Shown: positions 16,625 to 25,378 of the stretch, piece by piece
Numbering within the stretch: position 1 is the first letter of the stretch
How the letters are laid out: the number at the start of each line of letters is the position of its first letter
From: Bacillota bacterium
Lineage (GTDB): Bacteria; Bacillota; Sulfobacillia; RBS10-35; JAJYVN01
Assembly: GCA_021806565.1 (NCBI GenBank)
Contig: JAJZXK010000005.1
Span: 1 to 64,000 of the forward strand
Direction of reading: 5' to 3'
Length of the DNA: 64,000 bases
Notes under the pieces: model-generated
Seen by the model: only the letters and a program-made list of their open reading frames with translations
The model's database searches: none
What the model was told of the DNA's origin: nothing
Program-made: the position numbers and the translations under genes

Positions 16625-16685
16625 GACCGCGCCCCCTGCCCGCCAGGCGATCCCCTATAGCCCATCTACGCAGGACGGGCCGGCC

Positions 16686-16712
16686 GGTCTGATGCGACCC
16701 AGGGATCAGACC
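16686..16712. promoter_or_regulatory. Inverted repeat between the sigma factor and the divergent membrane-protein gene
   Basis: GGTCTGAT and ATCAGACC are perfect 8-bp arms 11 bases apart, 61 bp before the sigma ATG and 57 bp before the ATG at 16769. The position in a 144-bp divergent region suits an operator for both genes. Confidence 0.45.
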
Positions 16713-16768
16713 GCGCCGGCCGCGCCGCGTAGTAGCGTACGTCGGCATCGAAACGGGAGGACAACACC

Positions 16769-17821
16769 ATGGTAACGGTTTCAGTGCGGCGCGCGCGCCT
16801 TCTGGCCATGACCGCCTTCGCGGTCTGCCTGTTCCTTCTCTTGGGTCCGCCCGCGACGGCGGCGGCGCCCCCCGCGTCCACCGCCGCCGCGGGCTCCGGT
16901 CCGGCCCGACCGGCCCTGCCCCTGGACCAGCAACTCTTCGGGCAGGTCCAGATCCCCGCCGGCGCGGTCGTGCGCGAAGACATCCAGATGGTGGCGGGAA
17001 ACGTCCAGGTGGACGGCCGCCTCACGGGGTCGGTCTCCCTGGCCGCGGGGCAGATCGAGGTCGGTCCCGCCGGCCGGATCGACGGCTCGGTCCATCTGGC
17101 CATGGGCCAGGTGATCGTGCAGCCCGGCGGCAGCATCGGCGGCAGCGTCGTGCTCAGCGGCCGAGCGCCGCAGAGCAGCCTCTCCTGTCCTCGGGGCGGT
17201 CTGACCTGCGCGGTCCGCGGAACCGTGGCCCACTCAGTGACCATCCACCCCGGGCGCGACTTCATGTATGGCCACCCCTCGGGCAGTCGACTGCTCCGAG
17301 CCATGGCACCCTGGATCGGATGGCTGTGGTTTGGCTTCCATGTCTTGTCCTGGCTGGGCATGCTCGCCCTGGGCCTGCCCGTGGCCGCGCTGTGGCCGAA
17401 CGCCGTAGAGGCCACCGCCCTGCAGATGCGGCGCGACCCCGGCCGCAGCGTGCTCGTCGGGCTGGCCACCGCGGTACTGGCGCTGCCCGCGCTGCTTTTG
17501 GTCAGCATCACGATCATCGGCCTGCCGGTCGCCTTCGCCGCCGCAGCTGGATTGGTCGCCGTCTGGTTTTTCGGCTACATCGCCGTCTGGCAGTTGGCGG
17601 GCAGCGCGACCCTCGCCCGCGCCGGCCGCGCGGAGGCGCATCCTTTACTCAGCCTCGCCGCGGGTTCCATCCTGCTCTTTCTGGCCGGCTGGATCCCGGT
17701 GCTGGGAGGCCTGGTATGGCTGGCGGCATCCTGCCTCGGCATCGGAGCCACGCTCCTGACGCGCTTCGGTACGGGCACCCCGTGGCTGGGGCGGGGAGGG
17801 ACGCCGCCTCCGGCCGTGTGA
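16769..17821 (+). CDS. Bactofilin-like polymer-forming domain fused to a multi-pass membrane domain, hypothetical
   Basis: 350 residues. A signal peptide or first membrane segment (about 8-31) is followed by an Ala/Pro linker. Then comes a run of short beta-strand repeats (about 55-135: IPAGAVVREDIQMVAGNVQV, DGRLTGSVSLAAGQIEV, GPAGRIDGSVHLAMGQVIV, QPGGSIGGSVVL). This is the solenoid pattern of polymer-forming cytoskeletal (bactofilin/DUF583) proteins, here outside the membrane. The C-terminal half (~180-340) has five or six membrane spans. The function is unknown; a cell-envelope structural or stress role is a guess. The ATG at 16769 has GGGAGGACA upstream. Divergent from the ECF sigma operon. 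Confidence 0.65.
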   Translation: MVTVSVRRARLLAMTAFAVCLFLLLGPPATAAAPPASTAAAGSGPARPALPLDQQLFGQVQIPAGAVVREDIQMVAGNVQVDGRLTGSVSLAAGQIEVGPAGRIDGSVHLAMGQVIVQPGGSIGGSVVLSGRAPQSSLSCPRGGLTCAVRGTVAHSVTIHPGRDFMYGHPSGSRLLRAMAPWIGWLWFGFHVLSWLGMLALGLPVAALWPNAVEATALQMRRDPGRSVLVGLATAVLALPALLLVSITIIGLPVAFAAAAGLVAVWFFGYIAVWQLAGSATLARAGRAEAHPLLSLAAGSILLFLAGWIPVLGGLVWLAASCLGIGATLLTRFGTGTPWLGRGGTPPPAV

Positions 17822-17860
17822 CCCACCGCGCTGGGTCGGGAAAGGCGCGGCGGGACGGCA

Positions 17861-19222
17861 TCAGGAGGACCGTCGGCGCAGGTGGAACAACCGGGCCAGG
17901 CCGGCGAGGATCGTCCGCGCGGTCCGCAGGATGATCTGGGCGTCCAGCGCCGCGCTGGACCGTAGCGCGTATAGGGTGTCGAACTTCAGCTTCTCCTGGG
18001 GCAGCGTGTGGTAGTCGCCCTGCACCTGGGCCAGACCGGTCAGACCCGGCAGCACGTGCAAGCGCGTCGCGAAGTGCGGTACGCGCGCCACCGCCGCATC
18101 GTGCAGCGACGGACGTTCGGGACGCGGGCCCACAAGGCTCATCTCGCCGCGCAACACGTTCCACAGTTGCGGCACCTCGTCCAGGTGCAACTGGCGCAGC
18201 CAGCGGCCGACCCGGGTCGCCCGCGGATCGGCCGCCGACGCCAGCACGGGGCCGGTCGCCGCCTCCGCGTCGCGCACCATGGTCCGGATCTTGATCAGCG
18301 TGAACCGCCGGCCGTTGCGGCCGACGCGTTCCTGGCGATAGAGCACGGGCCATCCGTCTTCCGCCGCGACAAGCGCCAGCGCCGGAAGCAGGACGGGCAA
18401 CGTGATCGTCAAGAACAACACACTGAGACTGATGTCGATGAAGCGCTTCAGGATCTGCTGATACCCGCGGCCGCTCGGAGCCACCTCGATGACCAGCCGG
18501 CCGTCCCAGGCGCGGGGCCGGCTCTGCAACAGCAGCAGATCGAGCAGGCGGGGCACCACGAAGAGATCGAGGCCGCCCTCCAACGCCAGCAACGCCACGT
18601 CTTCCTTCAACTGACCCGGCAGGGTCTGATCGAGCAGCAGCCCTGACGCGCGGTGCTCGCGCACCACTTCCCGTGCCGTCGCCACCACCGCGCCCGCCCC
18701 CAGGCCTTCACAATTGAAATCGCCCACCAGCTTGAACGGCATGGTGTCTGCGGCCGCCGCCGCAACGCCGGCCGCCGGCCCGACATGCAGCAGCACGAGG
18801 GCGGGAACGCCGATGACCCGTTCCCAGCGACGGTACAGGACGCGCCGGTAGGCGTACAGGATCAGGAAGGTGTTGACGGCCGCCAGCGCGATGACGCTGC
18901 GCGGCACGCCGAAGCTGCGCACAAAAAACGAGGCCGCCATCGCCACGACGGCGTTGAGGGCCGCCAGCAGAAACAGGCTCTGGACCTGCTCCGGCCAGGG
19001 CGGCTGCCGTTCCTCGTATAGCCCGTATACCTGCGCCAACACGACCGCGGCCAGAACGACCAGCGGCAACGCCCCAAGCAGGGCATGCTCGTTATAGGCG
19101 GGCGGCGTCCCGAGAAAGCGCGTCAGCAGCGCCAGCCCGTAAGCCGCCGCCACCGCCGCGGCGTCGATGAGGATCAACCAGCCGGTCGGCCTTCGCCGAC
19201 GGCCGCCCGGTGCCACGCGCAC
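17861..19222 (-). CDS. Polyprenyl glycosyl-phosphotransferase (WbaP/ExoY-type exopolysaccharide priming enzyme)
   Basis: 453 residues. Four N-terminal membrane segments (about 15-130), a central CoA-binding-like region, then the catalytic bacterial sugar-transferase domain from about 255: KRFIDISLSVLFLTITLPVL, VLYRQERVGRNGRRFTLIKIRTM, LHLDEVPQLWNVLRGEMSLVGPRPERP, GLTGLAQVQG. It transfers a sugar phosphate from a nucleotide sugar to undecaprenyl phosphate on the inner face of the membrane, starting a repeat unit. The GTG at 19222 follows GGGAGGTT. It lies convergent with the preceding gene and divergent from the polymerase-like gene. Confidence 0.9.
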   Translation of the reverse strand: MRVAPGGRRRRPTGWLILIDAAAVAAAYGLALLTRFLGTPPAYNEHALLGALPLVVLAAVVLAQVYGLYEERQPPWPEQVQSLFLLAALNAVVAMAASFFVRSFGVPRSVIALAAVNTFLILYAYRRVLYRRWERVIGVPALVLLHVGPAAGVAAAAADTMPFKLVGDFNCEGLGAGAVVATAREVVREHRASGLLLDQTLPGQLKEDVALLALEGGLDLFVVPRLLDLLLLQSRPRAWDGRLVIEVAPSGRGYQQILKRFIDISLSVLFLTITLPVLLPALALVAAEDGWPVLYRQERVGRNGRRFTLIKIRTMVRDAEAATGPVLASAADPRATRVGRWLRQLHLDEVPQLWNVLRGEMSLVGPRPERPSLHDAAVARVPHFATRLHVLPGLTGLAQVQGDYHTLPQEKLKFDTLYALRSSAALDAQIILRTARTILAGLARLFHLRRRSS

Positions 19223-19521
19223 AACCTCCCAACTTCAGCTATCGCTCCACCCACTTGACACTCCGCCCGCCACGACGCGACGCGGATGTCGACAATCCAC
19301 ACCCACATATGGAAGATTCGCCTCGAACCATCGCTGTCCTTTCGTGTGGAAGCCTGGAAGGAGTCTGGGGATGGCCGTAGGCCTTGCCAGGAACGGGCGG
19401 AAGGCCACAGACCGCAACTGTCGAATCCAAGCGGCCGACCCACAAACGTATCGGGGGTGGCGCCCGCTTGGCCCGACCAATCAAATCCAAGCGCCGGCAC
19501 TATGCGGCGTCCGGCCCCTCC

Positions 19522-21906
19522 ATGTGGTCCGAACCCGCGGCCAAGACGGCCGTCACCAAAGAACACACCGTGCTGGTCCTCGGCGCCCTGTTGGGTGTGT
19601 TGCTGGGTGTCTCCGTAACCTTTCGCGGGCTTTATTTCCCGGCGCAGCAACTCGCGGCGGTCGCCGTCGCCTGCGCGGTGGCTGCGGCCGTGGCTGTGGC
19701 CGGCCGGAGGCCGGGCCCGCTGCTGCGGCACCGGCTGGACTGGCTTGCCCTCGGCGTCTCCGCCAGCTACCTGCTCAGCCTGTTCGTCGCGGTCCACCCC
19801 AGCGCGGCCATCCACTCCTGGCTCGTCCACACCATGGACCTGCTGGTGTTCTGGGCCGCCGCCGAACTCGCCCTCCGCTCGGACGCGGCTCGGCAGGCAA
19901 TCCTGCACGGCCTGCTGCTCGGTGGCCTGATCACCGCAGCCACGGGGCTGTTGGGAGCGGCTGGTGTGCAGGGACACGGTTGGTTTGTCACCGACCGCAT
20001 CTTCACATCCATCCAGTATCCCGATGGTGCCGCCGCCTACCTGGCGGCCGTCGCCTTCCTGGCCCTGGGGCTGCGGTTGCGCAGCGGCCAGCCGCGCCTG
20101 CAGTTCGCCTACGCCGGCTTGGCCGCCATCTTGCTGTTCACGTTCGTCTTCGCCCTGTCGCGCGGCGCGGCCCTGGTCTTCCTCCCCGTGGCACTCCTGT
20201 TTGCGCTGATGCAGGAACGGACGCGGCGCCTCGAAGCGGCCGGCTCGATCCTGCTCGCGCTCCTGGCGGTCGCCGTCGGCTCCGTCCCGTACGTCCTGGG
20301 GTTGAAGGCAGCGCACCTCCGGCACGCCCCAGGCGCGGGCCCGGTGCTCACCGCGGTCGCCCTCACGATCGCGACCGCGCTGGCCCTGGAATGGATGCGG
20401 CAGTGGCTCGCAACCCGCGGCTCCCACCTGAACCGGTTCATACCGTTGGGGCTGCGCATCCTCGGCGCGGTCGCCCTCGCGGGCGCGGTGACGATCGCCA
20501 TTGGGTTCCACCACAGCGCCCTGACACGACTCGGACGCATCAGCCTGCACAGCTACAGCGCCTGGTCGCGCATACGCTGGTGGCTGGACGGCCTGCGCAT
20601 GGTCGCGATCCGTCCCATCCTCGGATGGGGCGGCGGTGGCTGGACGGCGGCCTACCACGCCTTCCAGAGCTACGACTACTCCTCCACCCAGGTACACAGT
20701 GGCTGGGTGCAGACGTGGGTCAACACCGGCAGCGTCGGCTTCCTTCTCTGGTGCGCCTTCTGGGTGCTCCTGCTTTTGACCACGCTTACCGCGCTGAGGC
20801 GCGCATCCCGAGATCAACGCCCCGTCCTCGCCGGCCTCGCTGGGCTGGTGGCGATGATCGGCGGCCACGCCTTCTTAGACTTCACCCTTTCGCTCCAGAG
20901 CATCAGCGTGGCCATGTGGGCGGCTTCCGGTATGCTGCGTTCGGCCGCGATGCCGCCCGCCACCGCCCCTGCCCCCGCCCGTCCACGCCAGCGCCACGCG
21001 CCCTCCCCCAGGGAATTCTGGACGCAGATCAGCGTCGGTACGGTGATGGTGGCCCTGATCACCTTCTCCCTCGTGCAACTGACGGCGATCGTCCACCTCG
21101 ACGCGGCCGCCCGCCTGGCCAGGCAGCCCAACCAACTTCCCGCCAGCCAAGTGCAGTTGCATCGCGCCCTCGTCGACGATCCCTGGTCTTCGGCGGTGGC
21201 CTATGACCTCGCCCAGGTGGACGAGACCATGGCCAACCAACTCATGTCCGGCGGCAAGCAGTCGCCCACCGTCGTACAGGGGTATCTGCAGCGCGCCAAC
21301 AACTGGTACCGCAACGCCGTCGCCCTCGACTCATACGACGCGGCGCGCCGCACCGCGTACGCCCAGTTCCTGGGCACGGTCGGACAGGACCCGCAGGCCG
21401 TGCGCGAACTCCAATCCGCCCTCGCCGACGCTCCATACAGCCTCGCGCAGTATTCGGCGCTCTCCACCGGCCTGATCGAGGCGGCGATCCAGGCCGCGCA
21501 TGGGCACCACACTAAGTCGGCCGCCACGTATCTCTCCGACCTGGCAAGCGTCGCTGGCAGCCTCAAGAGCCACAGCGCGGCCATCCCGCCGCGCGCCCTC
21601 GCTGAGAGCAAGGCGCTCCCCTCCGTAGTGCCACCGTTCCCCGCCACCGATCCCGGACTACAGCTTTCCGCTGCCGAAGCCAGCGCACTCAAGGGCCACT
21701 GGACGACCACCGCCCGAGCACTCAAGCCCCTGACCGCGGTCTCCGGGTCCCTGGGAGGCGAGGCCAACCTCTGGCTGGGCGTGGTGGAACAGCACACCAA
21801 GTCCGCGGGAGCAAAGACCCACCTGGCGGCCGCGCAGAAGCTCCTTGGCGCGCAGTATGCGGCACAGCTGAAGCTGGTACAGGGGGCGGTGGGTACGTTG
21901 GGTTAG
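19522..21906 (+). CDS. O-antigen polymerase/ligase-like (Wzy_C) membrane protein with C-terminal helical repeat tail
   Basis: 794 residues. About 11-12 membrane spans cover residues 15-510. The Wzy_C loop is recognisable: SAWSRIRWWLDGLRMVAIRP, ILGWGGGGW, a His in TQVHSGWVQTWVNTGSVGFL. After the last span (~515-535) comes a ~250-residue tail with TPR-like pairs of helices (YDLAQVDETMANQL, NNWYRNAVALDSYDAARRTA). It would polymerise or ligate lipid-linked glycans on the outer face, using the product of the adjacent priming enzyme. No clear Shine-Dalgarno precedes the ATG at 19522, so the start is approximate. Confidence 0.75.
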   Translation: MWSEPAAKTAVTKEHTVLVLGALLGVLLGVSVTFRGLYFPAQQLAAVAVACAVAAAVAVAGRRPGPLLRHRLDWLALGVSASYLLSLFVAVHPSAAIHSWLVHTMDLLVFWAAAELALRSDAARQAILHGLLLGGLITAATGLLGAAGVQGHGWFVTDRIFTSIQYPDGAAAYLAAVAFLALGLRLRSGQPRLQFAYAGLAAILLFTFVFALSRGAALVFLPVALLFALMQERTRRLEAAGSILLALLAVAVGSVPYVLGLKAAHLRHAPGAGPVLTAVALTIATALALEWMRQWLATRGSHLNRFIPLGLRILGAVALAGAVTIAIGFHHSALTRLGRISLHSYSAWSRIRWWLDGLRMVAIRPILGWGGGGWTAAYHAFQSYDYSSTQVHSGWVQTWVNTGSVGFLLWCAFWVLLLLTTLTALRRASRDQRPVLAGLAGLVAMIGGHAFLDFTLSLQSISVAMWAASGMLRSAAMPPATAPAPARPRQRHAPSPREFWTQISVGTVMVALITFSLVQLTAIVHLDAAARLARQPNQLPASQVQLHRALVDDPWSSAVAYDLAQVDETMANQLMSGGKQSPTVVQGYLQRANNWYRNAVALDSYDAARRTAYAQFLGTVGQDPQAVRELQSALADAPYSLAQYSALSTGLIEAAIQAAHGHHTKSAATYLSDLASVAGSLKSHSAAIPPRALAESKALPSVVPPFPATDPGLQLSAAEASALKGHWTTTARALKPLTAVSGSLGGEANLWLGVVEQHTKSAGAKTHLAAAQKLLGAQYAAQLKLVQGAVGTLG

Positions 21907-21991
21907 GCTAGCCGGCGGAGCACATGCAGCCGGGGCCCCGCAACTCATTGGATCTACTGAAACCGATGACACTGGGAGTGTGGGGACGGTC

Positions 21992-22198
21992 ATGACACGG
22001 AGAGGCTTGGTCGGAATCGCCGCCACCGGGGCAGCGGCACTCACCCTGGGAGGCTGCGGCAATGCCAGCCAGGCCGGCCCGCTCACCTTTGCCAACCTTG
22101 GGAACGAGATCACTCTCGCCAACAATCAGAATGCAGAGTATGGGTGGCGGTCCGACCGCGCCGTCACCCTCCACCGCATGGCGGCCAACGTCGCATAG
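21992..22198 (+). CDS. Short Tat-type lipoprotein, probably a truncated remnant
   Basis: 68 residues. MTRRGLVGIAATGAAALTL with LGGC gives a twin-arginine lipoprotein signal. Only about 45 residues follow the lipidated Cys, too few for a typical binding protein. GC content falls from around the 3' end of this gene onward. I read it as the 5' stub of a larger gene cut by an insertion or deletion. ATG at 21992 follows GGGGACGG. Confidence 0.45.
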   Translation: MTRRGLVGIAATGAAALTLGGCGNASQAGPLTFANLGNEITLANNQNAEYGWRSDRAVTLHRMAANVA

Positions 22199-22460
22199 TT
22201 GCCTTTCATGCGGCGATCGTCGGGCACTGGATTCCGATCGACGTTGAGGTTCATTTGAATACCCGTATGCGCGACGGACGTCCGTCTGCTTCGCGCATCT
22301 GCGGAAGAGTGCCGCAGGATGGCGTTGTTCCGGTGCCGAAGTTGCGTAAGATGTCCCGGCACCCCGTGGAACGCGAACGCTGCTCTGAGCGCATGGACCC
22401 TCCGACACAGCAAGGCACGGGCATGCGCCGCGCAGACGCGCACTGCAGGAGGCGTCGCGG

Positions 22461-23531
22461 TTGTTCTTAGACTCGATCCAGGCGTTGCGGGGATTGGCGT
22501 CAATCTCTGTCCTGCTCTATCACACCAATACATACGCGATACTTATAGGAAACAATGCCCACACGGTGTTCCGGATCTTCTCGCTTCCCTTCTCTTACGG
22601 AGCCTGGTTGTTCTTCGCCCTGTCTGGCTTCCTGATGGCGTCCCTGATAGACAGAGGATACAGGTCCTTTCTACTGCGGCGAGTGTTGAGGATATATCCC
22701 TCCTACCTGATTGCGGGATGCCTCACCCTCTTTGCCAAGGTCCTAGTCTTCGGGTCTGTAAGCAACCCGCTTCTGCTGAAAGCCATAAGCCTTCTCCCTC
22801 TGGGCGCCACAGTTTACCCGCTCGGCGTCGAGTGGACGCTGATCTTCGAGATCTGTTTTTACCTTGTGTGTTCCGCCTTTGCTTGGACATACGGTCGGGT
22901 GGTGTTCCCTTACTTCCTGTGCGCGTGGGCGACAGTCATTGTCTCCGTGCGAGAACTCGCTCCCATCCACTATTCATTGGTGCCGACCATGCGCAACGTC
23001 CTCCTGGAACCCTTCGACCTCCTCTTCATTTTCGGCGGCCTACTGTTCTACCTCGCCAAGCGCGTGGGGTCCCAACCCATGCCGACAAGGCTCGCCGAGG
23101 GTGGGGCGGGACTGGTGATGCTGGTGGTGGCGTGCTTGCAAACAGGAACGTTCGTGCGCTGCATACTGCTCGGCGCTGCCTTCGCGTTGGTGATGCTATC
23201 AACGCTACCGTGGACAGCGACGCCTGGGAATCGATTGCAAGCCGTTCTGTGCCAGCTCGGCGATTACTCGTACGGCATCTATCTGGCTCAGGTACCGGTG
23301 GTTACCATCATTTACGCAGTGGCGATCACCCAGTATCACGCTCGCCTGAGCTCGCTGCTCGCAGTCATGGCGTTTGTGTCCGCCATGATTTTTGGCATAC
23401 TTATGGGCAAGTTAGACATGCATCTTCACGGAAAATCACGGGAATGGGCGAGACGCTGGGAGAGACGACACCCAGCCAGCTCCTCCACCGAAATACCGCC
23501 GACCCCTGCAACAACTCAGGGGATAGTTTAG
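22461..23531 (+). CDS. OafA-like membrane acyltransferase (acyltransferase 3 family)
   Basis: 356 residues with about ten membrane spans. DSIQALRGLASISVLLYHTN carries the family Arg and His, SYGAWLFFALSGFLMASLI is the second motif, and FLLRRVLRIYPSYLI the third. Such proteins O-acylate (often acetylate) surface sugars. The TTG at 22461 is supported by GCAGGAGGCG 7-8 bases upstream. The gene is less GC-rich than its neighbours and uses many A/T-ending codons, which suggests recent transfer. Placed between the polymerase-like gene and the export ABC genes, so a glycan is the likely acceptor. Confidence 0.87.
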   Translation: MFLDSIQALRGLASISVLLYHTNTYAILIGNNAHTVFRIFSLPFSYGAWLFFALSGFLMASLIDRGYRSFLLRRVLRIYPSYLIAGCLTLFAKVLVFGSVSNPLLLKAISLLPLGATVYPLGVEWTLIFEICFYLVCSAFAWTYGRVVFPYFLCAWATVIVSVRELAPIHYSLVPTMRNVLLEPFDLLFIFGGLLFYLAKRVGSQPMPTRLAEGGAGLVMLVVACLQTGTFVRCILLGAAFALVMLSTLPWTATPGNRLQAVLCQLGDYSYGIYLAQVPVVTIIYAVAITQYHARLSSLLAVMAFVSAMIFGILMGKLDMHLHGKSREWARRWERRHPASSSTEIPPTPATTQGIV

Positions 23532-23548
23532 CGACTTGCGCGAGTCGC
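23531..23548 (+). terminator. Hairpin at the end of the acyltransferase gene
   Basis: GCGACT and AGTCGC arms with a six-base loop start at the last base of the stop codon. No T run follows, so it may be a weak terminator or mRNA stabiliser. Confidence 0.35.
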
Positions 23549-24128
23549 CGATAACCAGGACATCCGTCGTCCACGGTCCGTCTTGGGCACATTGGTCTCG
23601 AAGCGGTGGAACGTGCGGCTGGGCGTCACCGTCAGACGACGTGTCTTGCCCAGGTGCTGTAGGTGCAGCGCGCGGCGTGCTGCGGGCCCGTTGCTGGCCT
23701 GTGCCTGCTCCTCCCGCGCCGACATGGGCCCAGAGTCCTTTCCGGCACCTATTGGTCCCTCATCGGTGCCCGCGCCGTCCTGGCCTTACGCGCCATCGCC
23801 CTCTCCCCGCTTCGGTGCTGGGAGGCTTCTTGCGCAACTCGCCGCGCGTTGGCCGGACCCGCTTCCCGCCACCTCACTGGGCTCAGGGGCAAGGCCGCCT
23901 GATCTCCACATTTGAGGGATGCACCGGCACGAGCAGGGAAAAACAGGTGTGGTGGCGATGCTCACGGCCGTACCGGCGAACCCACCGGGTGGGGGCCGCC
24001 ACCCAGTGGCCGGCGCCCCCCGTCCGATGCCGTCAGCGTCACCGGTTCGACATGCACCCACCACGACAGTAAAGATCAGGAAGCATCACGGTCGCGACCT
24101 GCCCAAGGCACAACGCCGGGTAGCGCAG
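23532..24128. other. 597-bp stretch without a supported gene
   Basis: It lies between the convergent ends of the acyltransferase and wzt genes. The frames present lack a start signal and any recognisable domain. Base composition is mixed and the stretch may be scar DNA at the border of the transferred acyltransferase region. Confidence 0.45.
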
Positions 24129-25376
24129 TCACACTCCCCCCACCTCGACGCGGCGGTCGCCCCGCATCGCCACCGCCGTGTCGACGCGGATCTCGCAGCC
24201 GACGTTGGCGGTTCCCTTCCATGTCCGGTCGCGCCGCACCTCGAAGGTGATGCCACGGTCGATCCAGTCATAGAACTCGCGCGCGTTGGTGTGGGCAGCG
24301 GCGACGGTCACGTAGTGGCGGCCGGCCGGCAGCGTGCAGCGGAAGCGGTATTCCACCTCCACGTCATACCCGGGCTCCAGCACCCCCGTATCGATGCCGC
24401 GCCACATGGTGTTGGTGTCATAGGTCAACTGCGGCGTTTCCTCGTCGGTGTGCATGATGATGCCGAAGATCGGTGCCTCGACGCGTTCATGCACCTGGTA
24501 GCGGACGCGCAGGATGGCGTCCTGCCCAGCCCAGAGGGCGTCCACTTCCTCGCCCTTGCCGTCCAGGAGTTCCACCTTGGACACCTCGATCTCAAAGGTG
24601 CCGTATCGGCGCCCCTCGACCGCCTGCTTCTCCGTGGTCCGGCCCTCGGCCCCAAGGCTGCTCACCGCGTACGACGGCACCACATCGTGCGCAGGGCCGC
24701 TCTCGCGCACCACGCCCTGGTCGAGCCAGACCACCCGGTCACACAGCTCCTGCACGGCGCCGAGATCGTGGGACACCAACAGGATCGCCTTTTTCGCGTG
24801 CTTGATCTGGCGGATGCGCTCGAAACACTTGGTCTGAAAGCCCGCGTCCCCGACGCTGAGCACCTCGTCCAGGACGAGGATGTCCGGGTCCACATGCACG
24901 GCGACCGCGAAGGCCAGCCGCATGAACATCCCCGAGGAATAGTGCTTCACCGGCATGGACATGTAGTCGGCCAGACCGGCAAACGCCACGATGTCCGCAT
25001 ACAGCCCCTGCACGCGCCGCCGGCTCATGCCCAGCAGGCCCGCATTTAGGAAGACGTTCTCCTTGCCCGTGTACTCCGGGTGGAAGCCGGCACCCAGTTC
25101 CAGCAGCGCCACCATCCGGCCGTCCGCCTTGACCCGGCCGCGGGTGGGCCCGAGGATGCCCGCCACCACCTTCAGCAGGGTGCTCTTGCCCGAACCATTG
25201 CTGCCGACGATGCCGACCATTTCGCCGGGGCGCACCTCGAAGGACACATCGCGCAGCACCCAACTCTCCCGCCGCGGCCGGCGCCCGAGTTGCAGCACGT
25301 AGTCCTTCAGGGCGAGGGTGCGGTCCTCCGGACGGTAGAAGCGTTTGGCGACGTTTTCGACCACCAGGCCTGCCAT
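24129..25376 (-). CDS. wzt: Polysaccharide ABC exporter ATPase with C-terminal substrate-reading domain (Wzt)
   Basis: 415 residues. Walker A GSNGSGKS (58-65), signature YSSGM, Walker B ILVLDEVLSVGD and the switch His (VSHD) are intact. The first ~240 residues form the TagH/Wzt-type ATPase. Residues ~255-405 are a beta-rich domain (YGTFEIEVSKVELLD, ILRVRYQVHE, VEVEYRFRCTLPAGRHYVTVAAAH) like the C-terminal Wzt domain. In O8/O9a systems that domain binds the capped non-reducing end before export. It pairs with the Wzm permease just upstream. Confidence 0.92.
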   Translation of the reverse strand: MAGLVVENVAKRFYRPEDRTLALKDYVLQLGRRPRRESWVLRDVSFEVRPGEMVGIVGSNGSGKSTLLKVVAGILGPTRGRVKADGRMVALLELGAGFHPEYTGKENVFLNAGLLGMSRRRVQGLYADIVAFAGLADYMSMPVKHYSSGMFMRLAFAVAVHVDPDILVLDEVLSVGDAGFQTKCFERIRQIKHAKKAILLVSHDLGAVQELCDRVVWLDQGVVRESGPAHDVVPSYAVSSLGAEGRTTEKQAVEGRRYGTFEIEVSKVELLDGKGEEVDALWAGQDAILRVRYQVHERVEAPIFGIIMHTDEETPQLTYDTNTMWRGIDTGVLEPGYDVEVEYRFRCTLPAGRHYVTVAAAHTNAREFYDWIDRGITFEVRRDRTWKGTANVGCEIRVDTAVAMRGDRRVEVGGV

Positions 25377-25378
25377 CC

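Noticed and set aside
19255-19260. TTGACA on the plus strand as -35 of the polymerase-like gene
   Set aside because: No acceptable -10 lies 16-18 bp downstream, and the gene starts over 260 bp away.
23532-24128. Possible transposase remnant between the acyltransferase gene and wzt
   Set aside because: I could not find any transposase motif, terminal repeats or target duplication on either strand.
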